Notes under the pieces: model-generated
Told to the model about the DNA's origin: nothing
Database searches by the model: none
Seen by the model: the letters and a program-made list of their open reading frames with translations, nothing else
Shown: in pieces, positions 1 to 6,980 of the stretch
Numbering within the stretch: the first letter of the stretch is position 1
Layout of the letters: every line of letters starts with the position of its first letter
Made by a program: the position numbers and the translations under genes
Assembly (NCBI GenBank): GCA_035443945.1
Contig: DAOMNQ010000054.1
Coordinates: 1 to 18,865 of the forward strand
From: CAADGN01 sp035443945
Lineage (GTDB): Bacteria; Planctomycetota; Phycisphaerae; Phycisphaerales; UBA1924
Direction: 5' to 3'
DNA length: 18,865 nucleotides

Positions 1-1353
1 ACGGTGGTGCCGGTGGGTGGGGAGCGGGCGATGGACTCGGGGGTGCGGGCGGGCATCCTGTGGACGCTGCAGGACCCGATCTCGATCGTGGAGTCGGTGG
101 CGGTCGGCGATACGACGAACGAGAGTTGGCTGGCGCACAACCTGAACGACAAGCGGGTGAGCAAACTGACGACGAACGGCACGGGCGTGCCGGACTTCGT
201 GTACTCGATGGCGGATGAGAACCCGAGTTCGATCGGGGTGGCGAGCGCGGAGACGGCGTCGCTGGGCGTGGTGATCTCGTTCCCGAGCGGTGGGCCGGTG
301 AGCGTGCGCGGCTTCACGAGTGCGAACGGGAACGTGCCGATCTGGACGCACACGTTCGCGGCGGGGAACAACAACGCGAGCAAGCGGAACGTGGACGCCT
401 CTGCGAACGGGTCGCTGGTCGCGGCGGCGGCGTACGACGGTGCCACCAGCACGATCGTGCTGCTCAACGGCGCGACGGGGGGAGTGGTCAACAGTTTCAC
501 GCGGTCGGGGTTCGTGTCGGGGCTGGAGTTCAGCGACGACGGTTCGCGGCTGCTCATCACGAACGGGGCGACGGCGGAACTGATCGACACGGGGACGCTG
601 GCGACGCTGCGCTCGTTCTCGGTGTCCGGCGCGGGCGGGTTCCACCGGCTGTCGCGCGACGGGAAGGTGATCGCGGCGGGCGGGTTCAACATCCGGATCG
701 ACCGCGAGGTCGGGGGCGTGTGGAGCACCGCGTACAACGGTTCGGGGTCGAGCGAGTGGTTCGGGTGGGGGATGTCGGTGAGCGGCGACGGGATGTTCGC
801 GATGGCGGCGAGCCACAACTACGCGCAGGGGTACCTTCCGAACAACTACCGTGTGATCGACGTGAGCACGGGGCAGGTGATCGCGACGGACGGGTACGTC
901 GGGTCGGGCGGGTTCCAGAACTCGATGGTGGGGTCGGAAGCGAACGCCGACGGGACGATCTTCGCGGTCGCGTCGTGGGGCGACGCGGTGAACACGAAGC
1001 CGGAGGTTCGCATTTTCGACCGGTCGCTGAACGAGATCGGCGTGATCGACACGGTCGGCTCGCCGTTCGGGCTGGACATGACGATCGACGGGCGGTACGT
1101 GCTGGTGGGGACGAAGTCGGTGCACGCGAACACGTTCGGGAACGGTGGGATGACGTACCTCTACGAGGTGTTCGAGGGAGACGACTGCCCGGCGGACTTC
1201 AACGGCGACACGGTGGTGAACTCGCTGGACTTCATCGCGTTCCTGAACGCGTACACGGCGAACGACCCGAAGGCGGACTTCAACGGGGACACGGTGATCA
1301 ACTCGCTTGACTTCATCGCGTTCCTGAACGCGTACACGGCGGGATGCCCGTGA
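1..1353 (+). CDS. Secreted beta-propeller protein with C-terminal GC-type dockerin (5' partial)
   Basis: The frame is open from the first base, so the true start and any signal peptide lie outside the window; the GTG at 4 is only the first possible start seen. About 390 residues form short repeats of the kind found in WD40/YVTN beta-propellers, each with a strand ending in phrases such as SDDGSRLLI, SRDGKVIAA or TIDGRYVLV. The last 55 residues are two copies of a calcium-binding loop, DFNGDTVVNSLDFIAFLNAY and a near copy with Ile for Val, ending AGCP. This D-x-N-x-D-x-V-x-N-x-x-D spacing is that of dockerin EF-hand loops. No enzymatic motif is visible, so a binding or structural extracellular role is inferred. 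The TGA is followed by 98 bp before the metalloprotease gene. The reading frame is certain; the function is not. Confidence 0.88.
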   Translation, partial: TVVPVGGERAMDSGVRAGILWTLQDPISIVESVAVGDTTNESWLAHNLNDKRVSKLTTNGTGVPDFVYSMADENPSSIGVASAETASLGVVISFPSGGPVSVRGFTSANGNVPIWTHTFAAGNNNASKRNVDASANGSLVAAAAYDGATSTIVLLNGATGGVVNSFTRSGFVSGLEFSDDGSRLLITNGATAELIDTGTLATLRSFSVSGAGGFHRLSRDGKVIAAGGFNIRIDREVGGVWSTAYNGSGSSEWFGWGMSVSGDGMFAMAASHNYAQGYLPNNYRVIDVSTGQVIATDGYVGSGGFQNSMVGSEANADGTIFAVASWGDAVNTKPEVRIFDRSLNEIGVIDTVGSPFGLDMTIDGRYVLVGTKSVHANTFGNGGMTYLYEVFEGDDCPADFNGDTVVNSLDFIAFLNAYTANDPKADFNGDTVINSLDFIAFLNAYTAGCP

Positions 1354-1396
1354 GCGGGCGGGTCCGTCATGGCATCTCCATGGCTTAGGTTCCCTC

Positions 1397-1425
1397 TTGA
1401 GCGGGAGGCCGGTTACCGATATTAT
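1397..1425 (+). promoter_or_regulatory. Sigma-70-like promoter of the metalloprotease gene
   Basis: TTGAGC (1397-1402) and TATTAT (1420-1425) are separated by exactly 17 bp, close to the housekeeping sigma consensus and standing out in GC-rich sequence. Transcription would begin near 1432, about 20 nt before the ATG at 1452. There is no clear Shine-Dalgarno sequence in that short leader. Confidence 0.6.
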
Positions 1426-1451
1426 CAGCGCTGCTTCGCCTCACTCACGGG

Positions 1452-2255
1452 ATGTCCATCATGGGCGGACGCGAGCCGCCGTTGGTCGTGGTCTTGGGCG
1501 CGCTCCTCACACTGGGCGTCTCGATCCTATCGGACTCGGCGTCGGGGGCAGAGCCGCCCGACCTTCTTTCGAAGGGCGGGGTTGAGCGCTTCGGCTCGCA
1601 TCCTACGGTCGTTCGCGAGCGCTCGGTCGATGTCGACACTGGGCTGATCGAGGGCTTGAGGCCCTTCGATGGTGCAGAACTGACGATGAACTTCTTTGGG
1701 GACGCGACGTTCACGGCGCGGTTTGACAAGGAGCACGGCCGGCCGGAGGCGTGGCGATCGCTGGGCAGCACGTGGAGCGGCGAGGTCGTCGGCGACGGGG
1801 CAGGTGGCTGGTTCGTGCTCACTCTTCAGCGTGGCGTGGTGACGGGCACGCTGTGGACGGGCGACGGGCGTGTGTTCCAGGTCGGGTCGAGCGTGGGGGG
1901 CGAGCAGGTCGCACAGGAAGTTGATGTGCGTCGGTTTGAGCCGTGCGGCGGCGATCCATTCGACCGGTGGCCGGTGGGGCAGCCTCCGGACGGGGGGTTG
2001 CGTCTTGCCTGCGATCCGGACGACGGCACCGTGATTGATGTGATGATCGTGTACACGCCGGCGGCCCGGGACGCGGCGGGGGGCGTTGGCTCTATCGAGG
2101 GCGTCGCGGCCAACTCGATCGCGTCAACGAACACGGCGTACGAGGCGAGCGGCGTGGCGACGAGGCTCAGGCTGGTGCATATTGCCGAGGTGGCGTACAC
2201 GGAAGCCGTCTCGGGGACGGATCTCGGGCGCCTTCGGGGCACCGCGGACGGGTAG
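1452..2255 (+). CDS. Reprolysin-like metalloprotease, N-terminal fragment (prodomain and first part of catalytic domain)
   Basis: The 267-residue product has a Sec signal peptide: a hydrophobic stretch at residues 11-26 and a likely cut after Ala33 (SGA/EPP). A propeptide-like region follows to about residue 190. From about 193 (VIDVMIVYTPAARDA) the sequence matches the first strand and helix of the metzincin M12B catalytic domain. Family members continue directly from LRGTADG into MDEIHAWREHF, which is what the next frame encodes. The reading frame is unchanged across the TAG at 2253-2255, so this is half of a gene rather than a separate protein. Alone it lacks the zinc site and could not be active. 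The start is chosen for the signal peptide and its position about 20 nt after a good promoter; an in-frame ATG at 1461 is an alternative. Confidence 0.72.
   Translation: MSIMGGREPPLVVVLGALLTLGVSILSDSASGAEPPDLLSKGGVERFGSHPTVVRERSVDVDTGLIEGLRPFDGAELTMNFFGDATFTARFDKEHGRPEAWRSLGSTWSGEVVGDGAGGWFVLTLQRGVVTGTLWTGDGRVFQVGSSVGGEQVAQEVDVRRFEPCGGDPFDRWPVGQPPDGGLRLACDPDDGTVIDVMIVYTPAARDAAGGVGSIEGVAANSIASTNTAYEASGVATRLRLVHIAEVAYTEAVSGTDLGRLRGTADG
2253..2255 (+). other. In-frame amber codon interrupting the metalloprotease gene
   Basis: TAG separates two segments in the same frame whose products join into one metzincin domain. The residue before MDE is usually aromatic in relatives as I recall them (DGYMDE or DGFMDE), so TAC to TAG is one possible origin; CAG (Gln) to TAG is another. 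ATG follows immediately (TAGATG), so reinitiation is possible. Candidate causes are a real nonsense mutation, suppression, or a base-call error. Confidence 0.85.
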
Positions 2256-4079
2256 ATGGACGAGATTCACGCGTGGAGAGAGCACTTCCCGGCCGACGTG
2301 GTTTCGCTCCTGCGGCATCAGGTGGGTGACGTTTGCGGCACGGCATACGTCATGACGTCGTTGTCGAAGTCCTTCGAGTCGCAGGCGTTCAGCGTCGTTC
2401 AGCAGCAGTGCGCGGTTCCGACGCTCACGTTTGCGCATGAGGTCGGCCACAATCAGGGCGCGTGCCACGCGCCGGGCGACGAGGGCTGCGGCATGGGCCT
2501 GTACCCGCACTCGTTCGGCCACCGCTTTGTCGGCGACACGGGGACGACCCGGCGGACGGTGATGGCGTACGCGCCAGGGGTGCGGACGAACCACTTTTCG
2601 AACCCGGCTCGCCTGTACGACGGGGTAGCAACCGGAACGAGCGAGCGGAACAACGCGGCGACGCTCAACAGTTCCGCGTGGACGGTGGCGAACTTTCGTC
2701 TGTCGACCTTGCCGACCATCGCCCGGGTGAGCAACGCGCCGGACGGGTCGCCCGGCACATTTGGGAGCAACGATCCGAGCGTAACGCCTGACGGCGCGTA
2801 TCTGGTGTTCGCGTCCGGCGCGAACAATCTTGTTCCGGGCGACACCAACAACGCCACTGATATCTTCGTTCGCGACATGGCGACTGGCGCGGTCGATCGG
2901 GTCAGCGTTTCCTCGGCCGGGGGACAAACGAACGACGTTTCAGGGGAAGCATCCATCTCCGACGACGGGCGGTTCGTGGCCTTCTACAGCGTGGCGACCA
3001 ACCTCGTGCCGGACGACACCAACGGCTACTGGGACATCTTCGTGCACGACCGTGCGACCGGCGAGACGACACGGGTGAACCTCGGGCCCGACGGCGCGCA
3101 GGGGAACGGCCACTCGAGGTACCCGTCGATTTCGGGGGACGGTCGCTTCATCGCATACCGCTCCTCCGCGACGAACCTTGTTCCGGGCGGTTCGACAGCG
3201 GGGCACGTTTTTGTGTTCGACCGCATCGCGGGGGAAACGTCCATCGTGAGCCGATCGAGCGACGGGGAACCGGGAGACGCGCCGAGCGACACGCCGTCGG
3301 TCTCGTACGACGGCCGTTACATCGCGTTTCACAGCCATGCGACCAATCTCGTTCCGGACGATACCAACGGGCGGCGTGATGTGTTCGTGCGCGATACCGT
3401 GCTCGGAACCACCGTGCGTGCGAGCCTTCCGGTTGGGGGCGAGAACGACGATCGCGCAGGCGAGTATCCGAGGATCACGGGCAGCGGCCGCTTCGTGGCG
3501 TACGAGAGCGTCCGATCCACGAATCGACAGGCTCGGTTGTACGACGCTCTTCTGGGCACGAGCACCATCGAGAGCCTGACCGTCACCGGAGCCCCGGCAG
3601 GGAACGGCTGCCAAACGCCGCAGGCTTCGGAAGACGGTCGCTACGTCGTGTACACCAGCGCGTCCGACAACATCGTGTATGGCGACACGAACGTCAAGCG
3701 AGACATCTTCGTTCGCGACCGCTGGGCCGCTGTGAACTACCGGGTCAGCACCACATACCTCAGCGAGCAGGCCGACGGGCATAGCGATTTCCCGACCATG
3801 ACGGCGGACGGCTCGGTGATCGTGTTCCGAATCGAGGCGCAGAACCTGATCCCGGAAGGGGGAAACGGCCGGGTGCAGTTGTACGCCCACGCCTGGCGCG
3901 AGTGCGTCCGGTGCCCCGCCGACATGAATGCCGACACCGTCGTCAACTCCATCGACTTCATCGTGTTCCTGAACGCGTACTCGGCGAGTGAACCGCGCGC
4001 CGATTTCAACGGCGATACGGTGGTCAACACTCTGGACTTCATCGCGTTCTTGAACGCGTACGTCGCGGGGTGCGACTGA
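2256..4079 (+). CDS. Reprolysin-like metalloprotease, C-terminal fragment (zinc site, TolB-like propeller, GC-type dockerin)
   Basis: The product begins inside a catalytic domain. HEVGHNQGACH at fragment residues 61-71 is the full metzincin zinc motif HExxHxxGxxH, with Glu62 as catalytic base, and TVMAYAPG further on is the Met-turn. From about residue 150 to 530 there are repeats built on phrases like DGRFVAFYSVATNLVPDDTN and DIFVRD, typical of TolB/PD40-like beta-propellers. The last 55 residues carry two dockerin loops (DMNADTVVNSIDF and DFNGDTVVNTLDF) ending AGCD. The fragment has no signal peptide, so on its own it would stay in the cytoplasm. With the upstream half, the intact enzyme would be an 875-residue secreted protease. 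Codons are less G-ending than in neighbouring plus-strand genes. The stop lies 6 bp from the end of the convergent kinase gene. Confidence 0.8.
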   Translation: MDEIHAWREHFPADVVSLLRHQVGDVCGTAYVMTSLSKSFESQAFSVVQQQCAVPTLTFAHEVGHNQGACHAPGDEGCGMGLYPHSFGHRFVGDTGTTRRTVMAYAPGVRTNHFSNPARLYDGVATGTSERNNAATLNSSAWTVANFRLSTLPTIARVSNAPDGSPGTFGSNDPSVTPDGAYLVFASGANNLVPGDTNNATDIFVRDMATGAVDRVSVSSAGGQTNDVSGEASISDDGRFVAFYSVATNLVPDDTNGYWDIFVHDRATGETTRVNLGPDGAQGNGHSRYPSISGDGRFIAYRSSATNLVPGGSTAGHVFVFDRIAGETSIVSRSSDGEPGDAPSDTPSVSYDGRYIAFHSHATNLVPDDTNGRRDVFVRDTVLGTTVRASLPVGGENDDRAGEYPRITGSGRFVAYESVRSTNRQARLYDALLGTSTIESLTVTGAPAGNGCQTPQASEDGRYVVYTSASDNIVYGDTNVKRDIFVRDRWAAVNYRVSTTYLSEQADGHSDFPTMTADGSVIVFRIEAQNLIPEGGNGRVQLYAHAWRECVRCPADMNADTVVNSIDFIVFLNAYSASEPRADFNGDTVVNTLDFIAFLNAYVAGCD

Positions 4080-4085
4080 GGTCCG

Positions 4086-6194
4086 TCACTCGGAGCCGTC
4101 GTCGGTCGTGCCGGGGCGAGGCTCCGGCACGCCTTGTTGTTGCGCGTTCAGGGAGTCGAGGGCTGCGGCGGCGGCGAGGGTGGCGGGGTGGTCCGGGCCG
4201 TGGAGTCGGGTGCAGAGGTCGAGGGCTTGGAGGTAGAGGGCGTGGGCGGCCTTGGTGTCCCCCTTGTCACGGAGGACGGCGGCGAGGTTCGTAGTGACGA
4301 CGGGGACGGCGGGGTGCTCGTCGCCGTGGAGGGCGCGGAGGCGTTGGAGCGACTCGCGGAGGTGGGTCTCGGCTGCATTGAGGTTGCCCCGGCGGTGCTC
4401 GAGTTTGCCGAGGGTGTTGAGGCAGGCGGCGAGGTTCTCGGGGTCGTCGGTCTCGTGGAGGCGGGCGGAGCGGAGCGCGTCGTCCATGGCGTCGCGGGCG
4501 CGGTCGAGTTCGCCGAGATCGACGAGTGCGGCGGCGTGGTTGGCGCGAGCCTTGCCGGTGCGGCGGTCGTCGGGGCCGTGGGCGGCGTGTCGGGCGACGG
4601 CGGTCTGGCGGAGGTAGCGTTCCGCGCCTGCGAAGTCGGCGCGGTCCTTGCAGAGGAGGCCGAGGTCGTTGAGGATGGACATATGCTGCTCGTGGTTGGG
4701 GGGGAGTTCGCGGCGTGCGATGTCGAGCGCGGTGGTCATGTGGCGCTGGGCCTCGTCGAGGAGGCCGAGGGCGCGGTAGGCGTTGCCGACGGCGTTGCGG
4801 ACGGGGGCCTCGATGGCGGGTCGGCCGGCGAGCGCGCCCGCGTCGAGGCGGCGGGTCGCGTCGTCGAGGGCTTCGCGGAGGGTGATGTCGTGTCGGCCGC
4901 GCTCGACGGCGGCGAAGATGTCCTGCATGAAGCGTGAGACTTCGAGGGCGGTCTCGGCCTCGTGCAGGGCGAGTGCCTCGTTGCGGGTGGCGCGGAGGGC
5001 CTGGGCGGTGGCGACGCCCGCGGCGGCGAGGAGCGCGAGCAGGCCGAGCGAGGAGGCGAGCACGCCGAGGCGGTGACGGCGCACGAAGCGGGCGGCGTGA
5101 TAGGCGGCGGTTGGGCGGCGTGCGGCGATCGGCTCGTGGCGGAGGAACCGGCGCACGTCGTCGGCGAGCGCGGCTGAGGAGGGGTAGCGGCGGTCGGGGT
5201 CTTTCTCGAGCGCCTTGAGCGCGATCGTTTCGAGATCGCGGGGCAGGTCGGGGCGCGGCGTGCGAGGGCGGGCGGGGGCCTGCTCGCAGATGGCGCGGAT
5301 CGCGCTCGTGACGCTGGTACGGTCGAGGTCGAGGGGGAGGCGGTCGGTGAGGAGTTCGTAGAGGATGACGCCGAGGGAGTAGACGTCGGTGCGTGCGTCG
5401 ATGGCGAGGGGGTCGCCGCGGGCCTGCTCGGGGCTCATATAGGGGAGCGTGCCGGAGACGGCGCCGAACTCGGTGAGCGTGGCGGCGAGGGGGGGGGCGT
5501 TCGTCGATGCGTCGGGTTCGAGGATGCGGGCGAGGCCGAAGTCGAGCACTTTGGGCGCGGGCGGGCCGTCGGTGTTCTCGGCGACGAGGATGTTTGAGGG
5601 CTTGAGGTCTCTGTGGATGACGCCTCGTCCGTGGGCGAAGGCGACGGCGTCGCAGGCTTGGGCGAAGAGTTGGAGGCGGGTGCGCGTGGTGAGGGCGTGC
5701 TCGGCGGCGAACCTGTTGAGCGGGAGGCCGCGGACGAGTTCCATGGCGAGGAATCGGTCGCCGTCGGGCGTTTCACCGGCGGCGTGGAGGGCGGCGATGC
5801 CGGGATGTTCGAGGCGTGCGAGGGCGGCGACTTCGCGGCGGAAGAGGCGTGCGTCGTGGTCGCCGGGCGAGCGGCGGAGGAGTTTGAGGGCGACGTTTCG
5901 CCGCGGGGTGGCCTGCTCGGCCTCGAAGACGACGCCGGAGCCGCCGCGGCCGATCTCGCGGAGGATGCGGAAGCCCTCGATGAAACGTGCGCCGGGTCCG
6001 AGTTCGGCGAGGAGGCCGGTCTCGCGGAGGATGCCGGAGATGGGGGCGGCGGCGTTGAGGTTGGCCTTGATATCGAGGAGGCGGTCGGCGCAGGCGTGGC
6101 ACTCGCGGAGGTGCGAGGCGAGGGATGCGGAGGCCTCGGGGTTGAGGGCCTCGGTGGCGAAGCGTTCGAGTTCGTCGATGTCGGGGCAGTGCAT
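4086..6194 (-). CDS. Membrane Ser/Thr protein kinase with anti-sigma-like zinc-binding N-terminus and TPR repeats
   Basis: This 702-residue protein opens with a zf-HC2/ZAS-like segment: Cys3, then His28, Cys32 and Cys35 in an H-x3-C-x2-C pattern typical of zinc-binding anti-sigma domains. A complete Hanks-type kinase domain follows at about 75-352: glycine loop GRGGSG 82-87, Lys104, Glu121, HRDLKPSN with Asp196, DFG with Asp218, and PYMSPEQARG. All catalytic residues are present, so it should be active. A single membrane helix lies at about 376-397 after a basic stretch, placing the kinase in the cytoplasm. Residues from about 450 to 690 are kinesin-light-chain-type TPR repeats, probably for protein binding. 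The gene starts 17 bp after the ECF sigma gene on the same strand, so the two are probably one operon and may be one signalling unit. The membrane topology of the TPR part is inferred. Confidence 0.92.
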   Translation of the reverse strand: MHCPDIDELERFATEALNPEASASLASHLRECHACADRLLDIKANLNAAAPISGILRETGLLAELGPGARFIEGFRILREIGRGGSGVVFEAEQATPRRNVALKLLRRSPGDHDARLFRREVAALARLEHPGIAALHAAGETPDGDRFLAMELVRGLPLNRFAAEHALTTRTRLQLFAQACDAVAFAHGRGVIHRDLKPSNILVAENTDGPPAPKVLDFGLARILEPDASTNAPPLAATLTEFGAVSGTLPYMSPEQARGDPLAIDARTDVYSLGVILYELLTDRLPLDLDRTSVTSAIRAICEQAPARPRTPRPDLPRDLETIALKALEKDPDRRYPSSAALADDVRRFLRHEPIAARRPTAAYHAARFVRRHRLGVLASSLGLLALLAAAGVATAQALRATRNEALALHEAETALEVSRFMQDIFAAVERGRHDITLREALDDATRRLDAGALAGRPAIEAPVRNAVGNAYRALGLLDEAQRHMTTALDIARRELPPNHEQHMSILNDLGLLCKDRADFAGAERYLRQTAVARHAAHGPDDRRTGKARANHAAALVDLGELDRARDAMDDALRSARLHETDDPENLAACLNTLGKLEHRRGNLNAAETHLRESLQRLRALHGDEHPAVPVVTTNLAAVLRDKGDTKAAHALYLQALDLCTRLHGPDHPATLAAAAALDSLNAQQQGVPEPRPGTTDDGSE
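4108..4141 (+). terminator. Possible weak terminator for the metalloprotease gene, inside the 3' end of the kinase gene
   Basis: GTGCCGG (4108-4114) and CCGGCAC (4124-4130) form a perfect 7-bp stem with a 9-nt loop, followed by the T-rich stretch GCCTTGTTGTT. It lies 29 bp past the metalloprotease stop. The same bases encode the last residues of the kinase, so the hairpin may be incidental. Confidence 0.3.
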
Positions 6195-6211
6195 CGGCGT
6201 GCTTTCGCGGG

Positions 6212-6817
6212 TCAGGCGGTGTTATCGAGTTCGTCGCGGAGTTCGCGGAGTCGCTTGAGGACGCGGTGCTTGGCGTTGTAGACGGCCTTGACGGGCACGC
6301 GGAGTTCCTCCGCGATCGAGTCCGCGGCGCGGTCGCTCTGGACCGCGAGCAGGAAGGCGCGGAGGGTTGCCGGCTCGAACTCGGCGCGGGCGCGTTCGAG
6401 GCAGGCCGTCCACGCCCAGCGCTCCCACTCGGTGTTCCACAAGTCTTCGACCGGCTTCTCATCGGTCGGCTGTTCGATTGCGCGCATGGCGTCGTCGTCG
6501 GTCGTGCGTTCGCGCGAGCGTGCCTCGCGCTGTCGGTGGCGGAGGACGCAGCGGCGCGCGATGCCGAAGAGCCACGCGCTGAGTCTGCCCTTGTCGCGGT
6601 CGTAGCGGCCATCGCGCAGGGAGCGGGCGAGTTCGACGAGGGTTTCCTGGGCGGCGTCGTCGGCGTCGGCCTGGGAGAGGCCGGATCGGCGGGCGAAGGC
6701 GACGAGCGGGTCGCGGAAGCGGTTGACGAATCGCTCCCAGGCGCGGTCGTTTCGAGCGTCCCGCAGGTCGTGCAGGATCGTGGTGGTGGTGACCCATTCC
6801 CGGGCGGTGTGGTCCAT
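6212..6817 (-). CDS. ECF-type sigma-70 family RNA polymerase sigma factor
   Basis: The product is 201 residues, usual for an ECF sigma factor with only regions 2 and 4. Region 2 spans about residues 20-95: the helix RFRDPLVAFARRSGLS, the acidic DADDAAQETLVEL core-binding segment, and GRLSAWLFGIARRCVL for the -10 contact. Region 4 at about 145-195 includes a predicted helix-turn-helix, SIAEELRVPVKAVYNAKHRV. The open frame extends hundreds of codons upstream, but that part is a shadow of the divergent gene. The ATG at 6817 gives the normal family length and has a GGGGAAG stretch upstream. The kinase gene follows 17 bp after the stop. In planctomycetes such sigma factors are often linked to protein kinases, so kinase control of this sigma is a reasonable inference. 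The regulon is unknown. Confidence 0.9.
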   Translation of the reverse strand: MDHTAREWVTTTTILHDLRDARNDRAWERFVNRFRDPLVAFARRSGLSQADADDAAQETLVELARSLRDGRYDRDKGRLSAWLFGIARRCVLRHRQREARSRERTTDDDAMRAIEQPTDEKPVEDLWNTEWERWAWTACLERARAEFEPATLRAFLLAVQSDRAADSIAEELRVPVKAVYNAKHRVLKRLRELRDELDNTA

Positions 6818-6980
6818 GCCCCGCTTCCCCGGTCGGGGGCGTGCCCCCCTGGGGCCATGGTAACGGCTGAGGCACGAAGAACGGCGTGGATCGGTGAGAA
6901 ACCCCCGCCCGGAGCGTGGAACCCGGGTGGCGGGGCCGTCGGGTCCGCCGCACGCACCTCGTGATGCTTCGGGAGGGATC
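6818..6980. other. Divergent intergenic region between the sigma factor and a secreted dockerin protein
   Basis: No gene is seen. Just before the sigma start, on the minus strand, GGGGG and CCCCC (6835-6849) can form a 5-bp hairpin with a 4-nt loop close to the ribosome-binding region. GGGAGG at 6971-6976 is a good Shine-Dalgarno sequence for the plus-strand gene. No convincing -35/-10 pair was found on either strand. Confidence 0.5.

Noticed and set aside
1161..1370. Minus-strand ORF repeating AVYAFRNAMKSSE, seen opposite several dockerin tails
   Set aside because: It is the reverse reading of the duplicated dockerin coding sequence and recurs simply because that DNA is repeated.
2253..2255. 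TAG as a pyrrolysine codon
   Set aside because: No pyrrolysine machinery is visible in the window, and a planctomycete protease is not an expected context; mutation, suppression or base-call error are simpler.
6917..6945. ECF-type promoter (GGAAC, then CGTC) before the dockerin gene, as target of the neighbouring sigma factor
   Set aside because: The spacing between GGAAC and GTC is about 2 nt short of the usual ECF arrangement and such strings are common in this composition.
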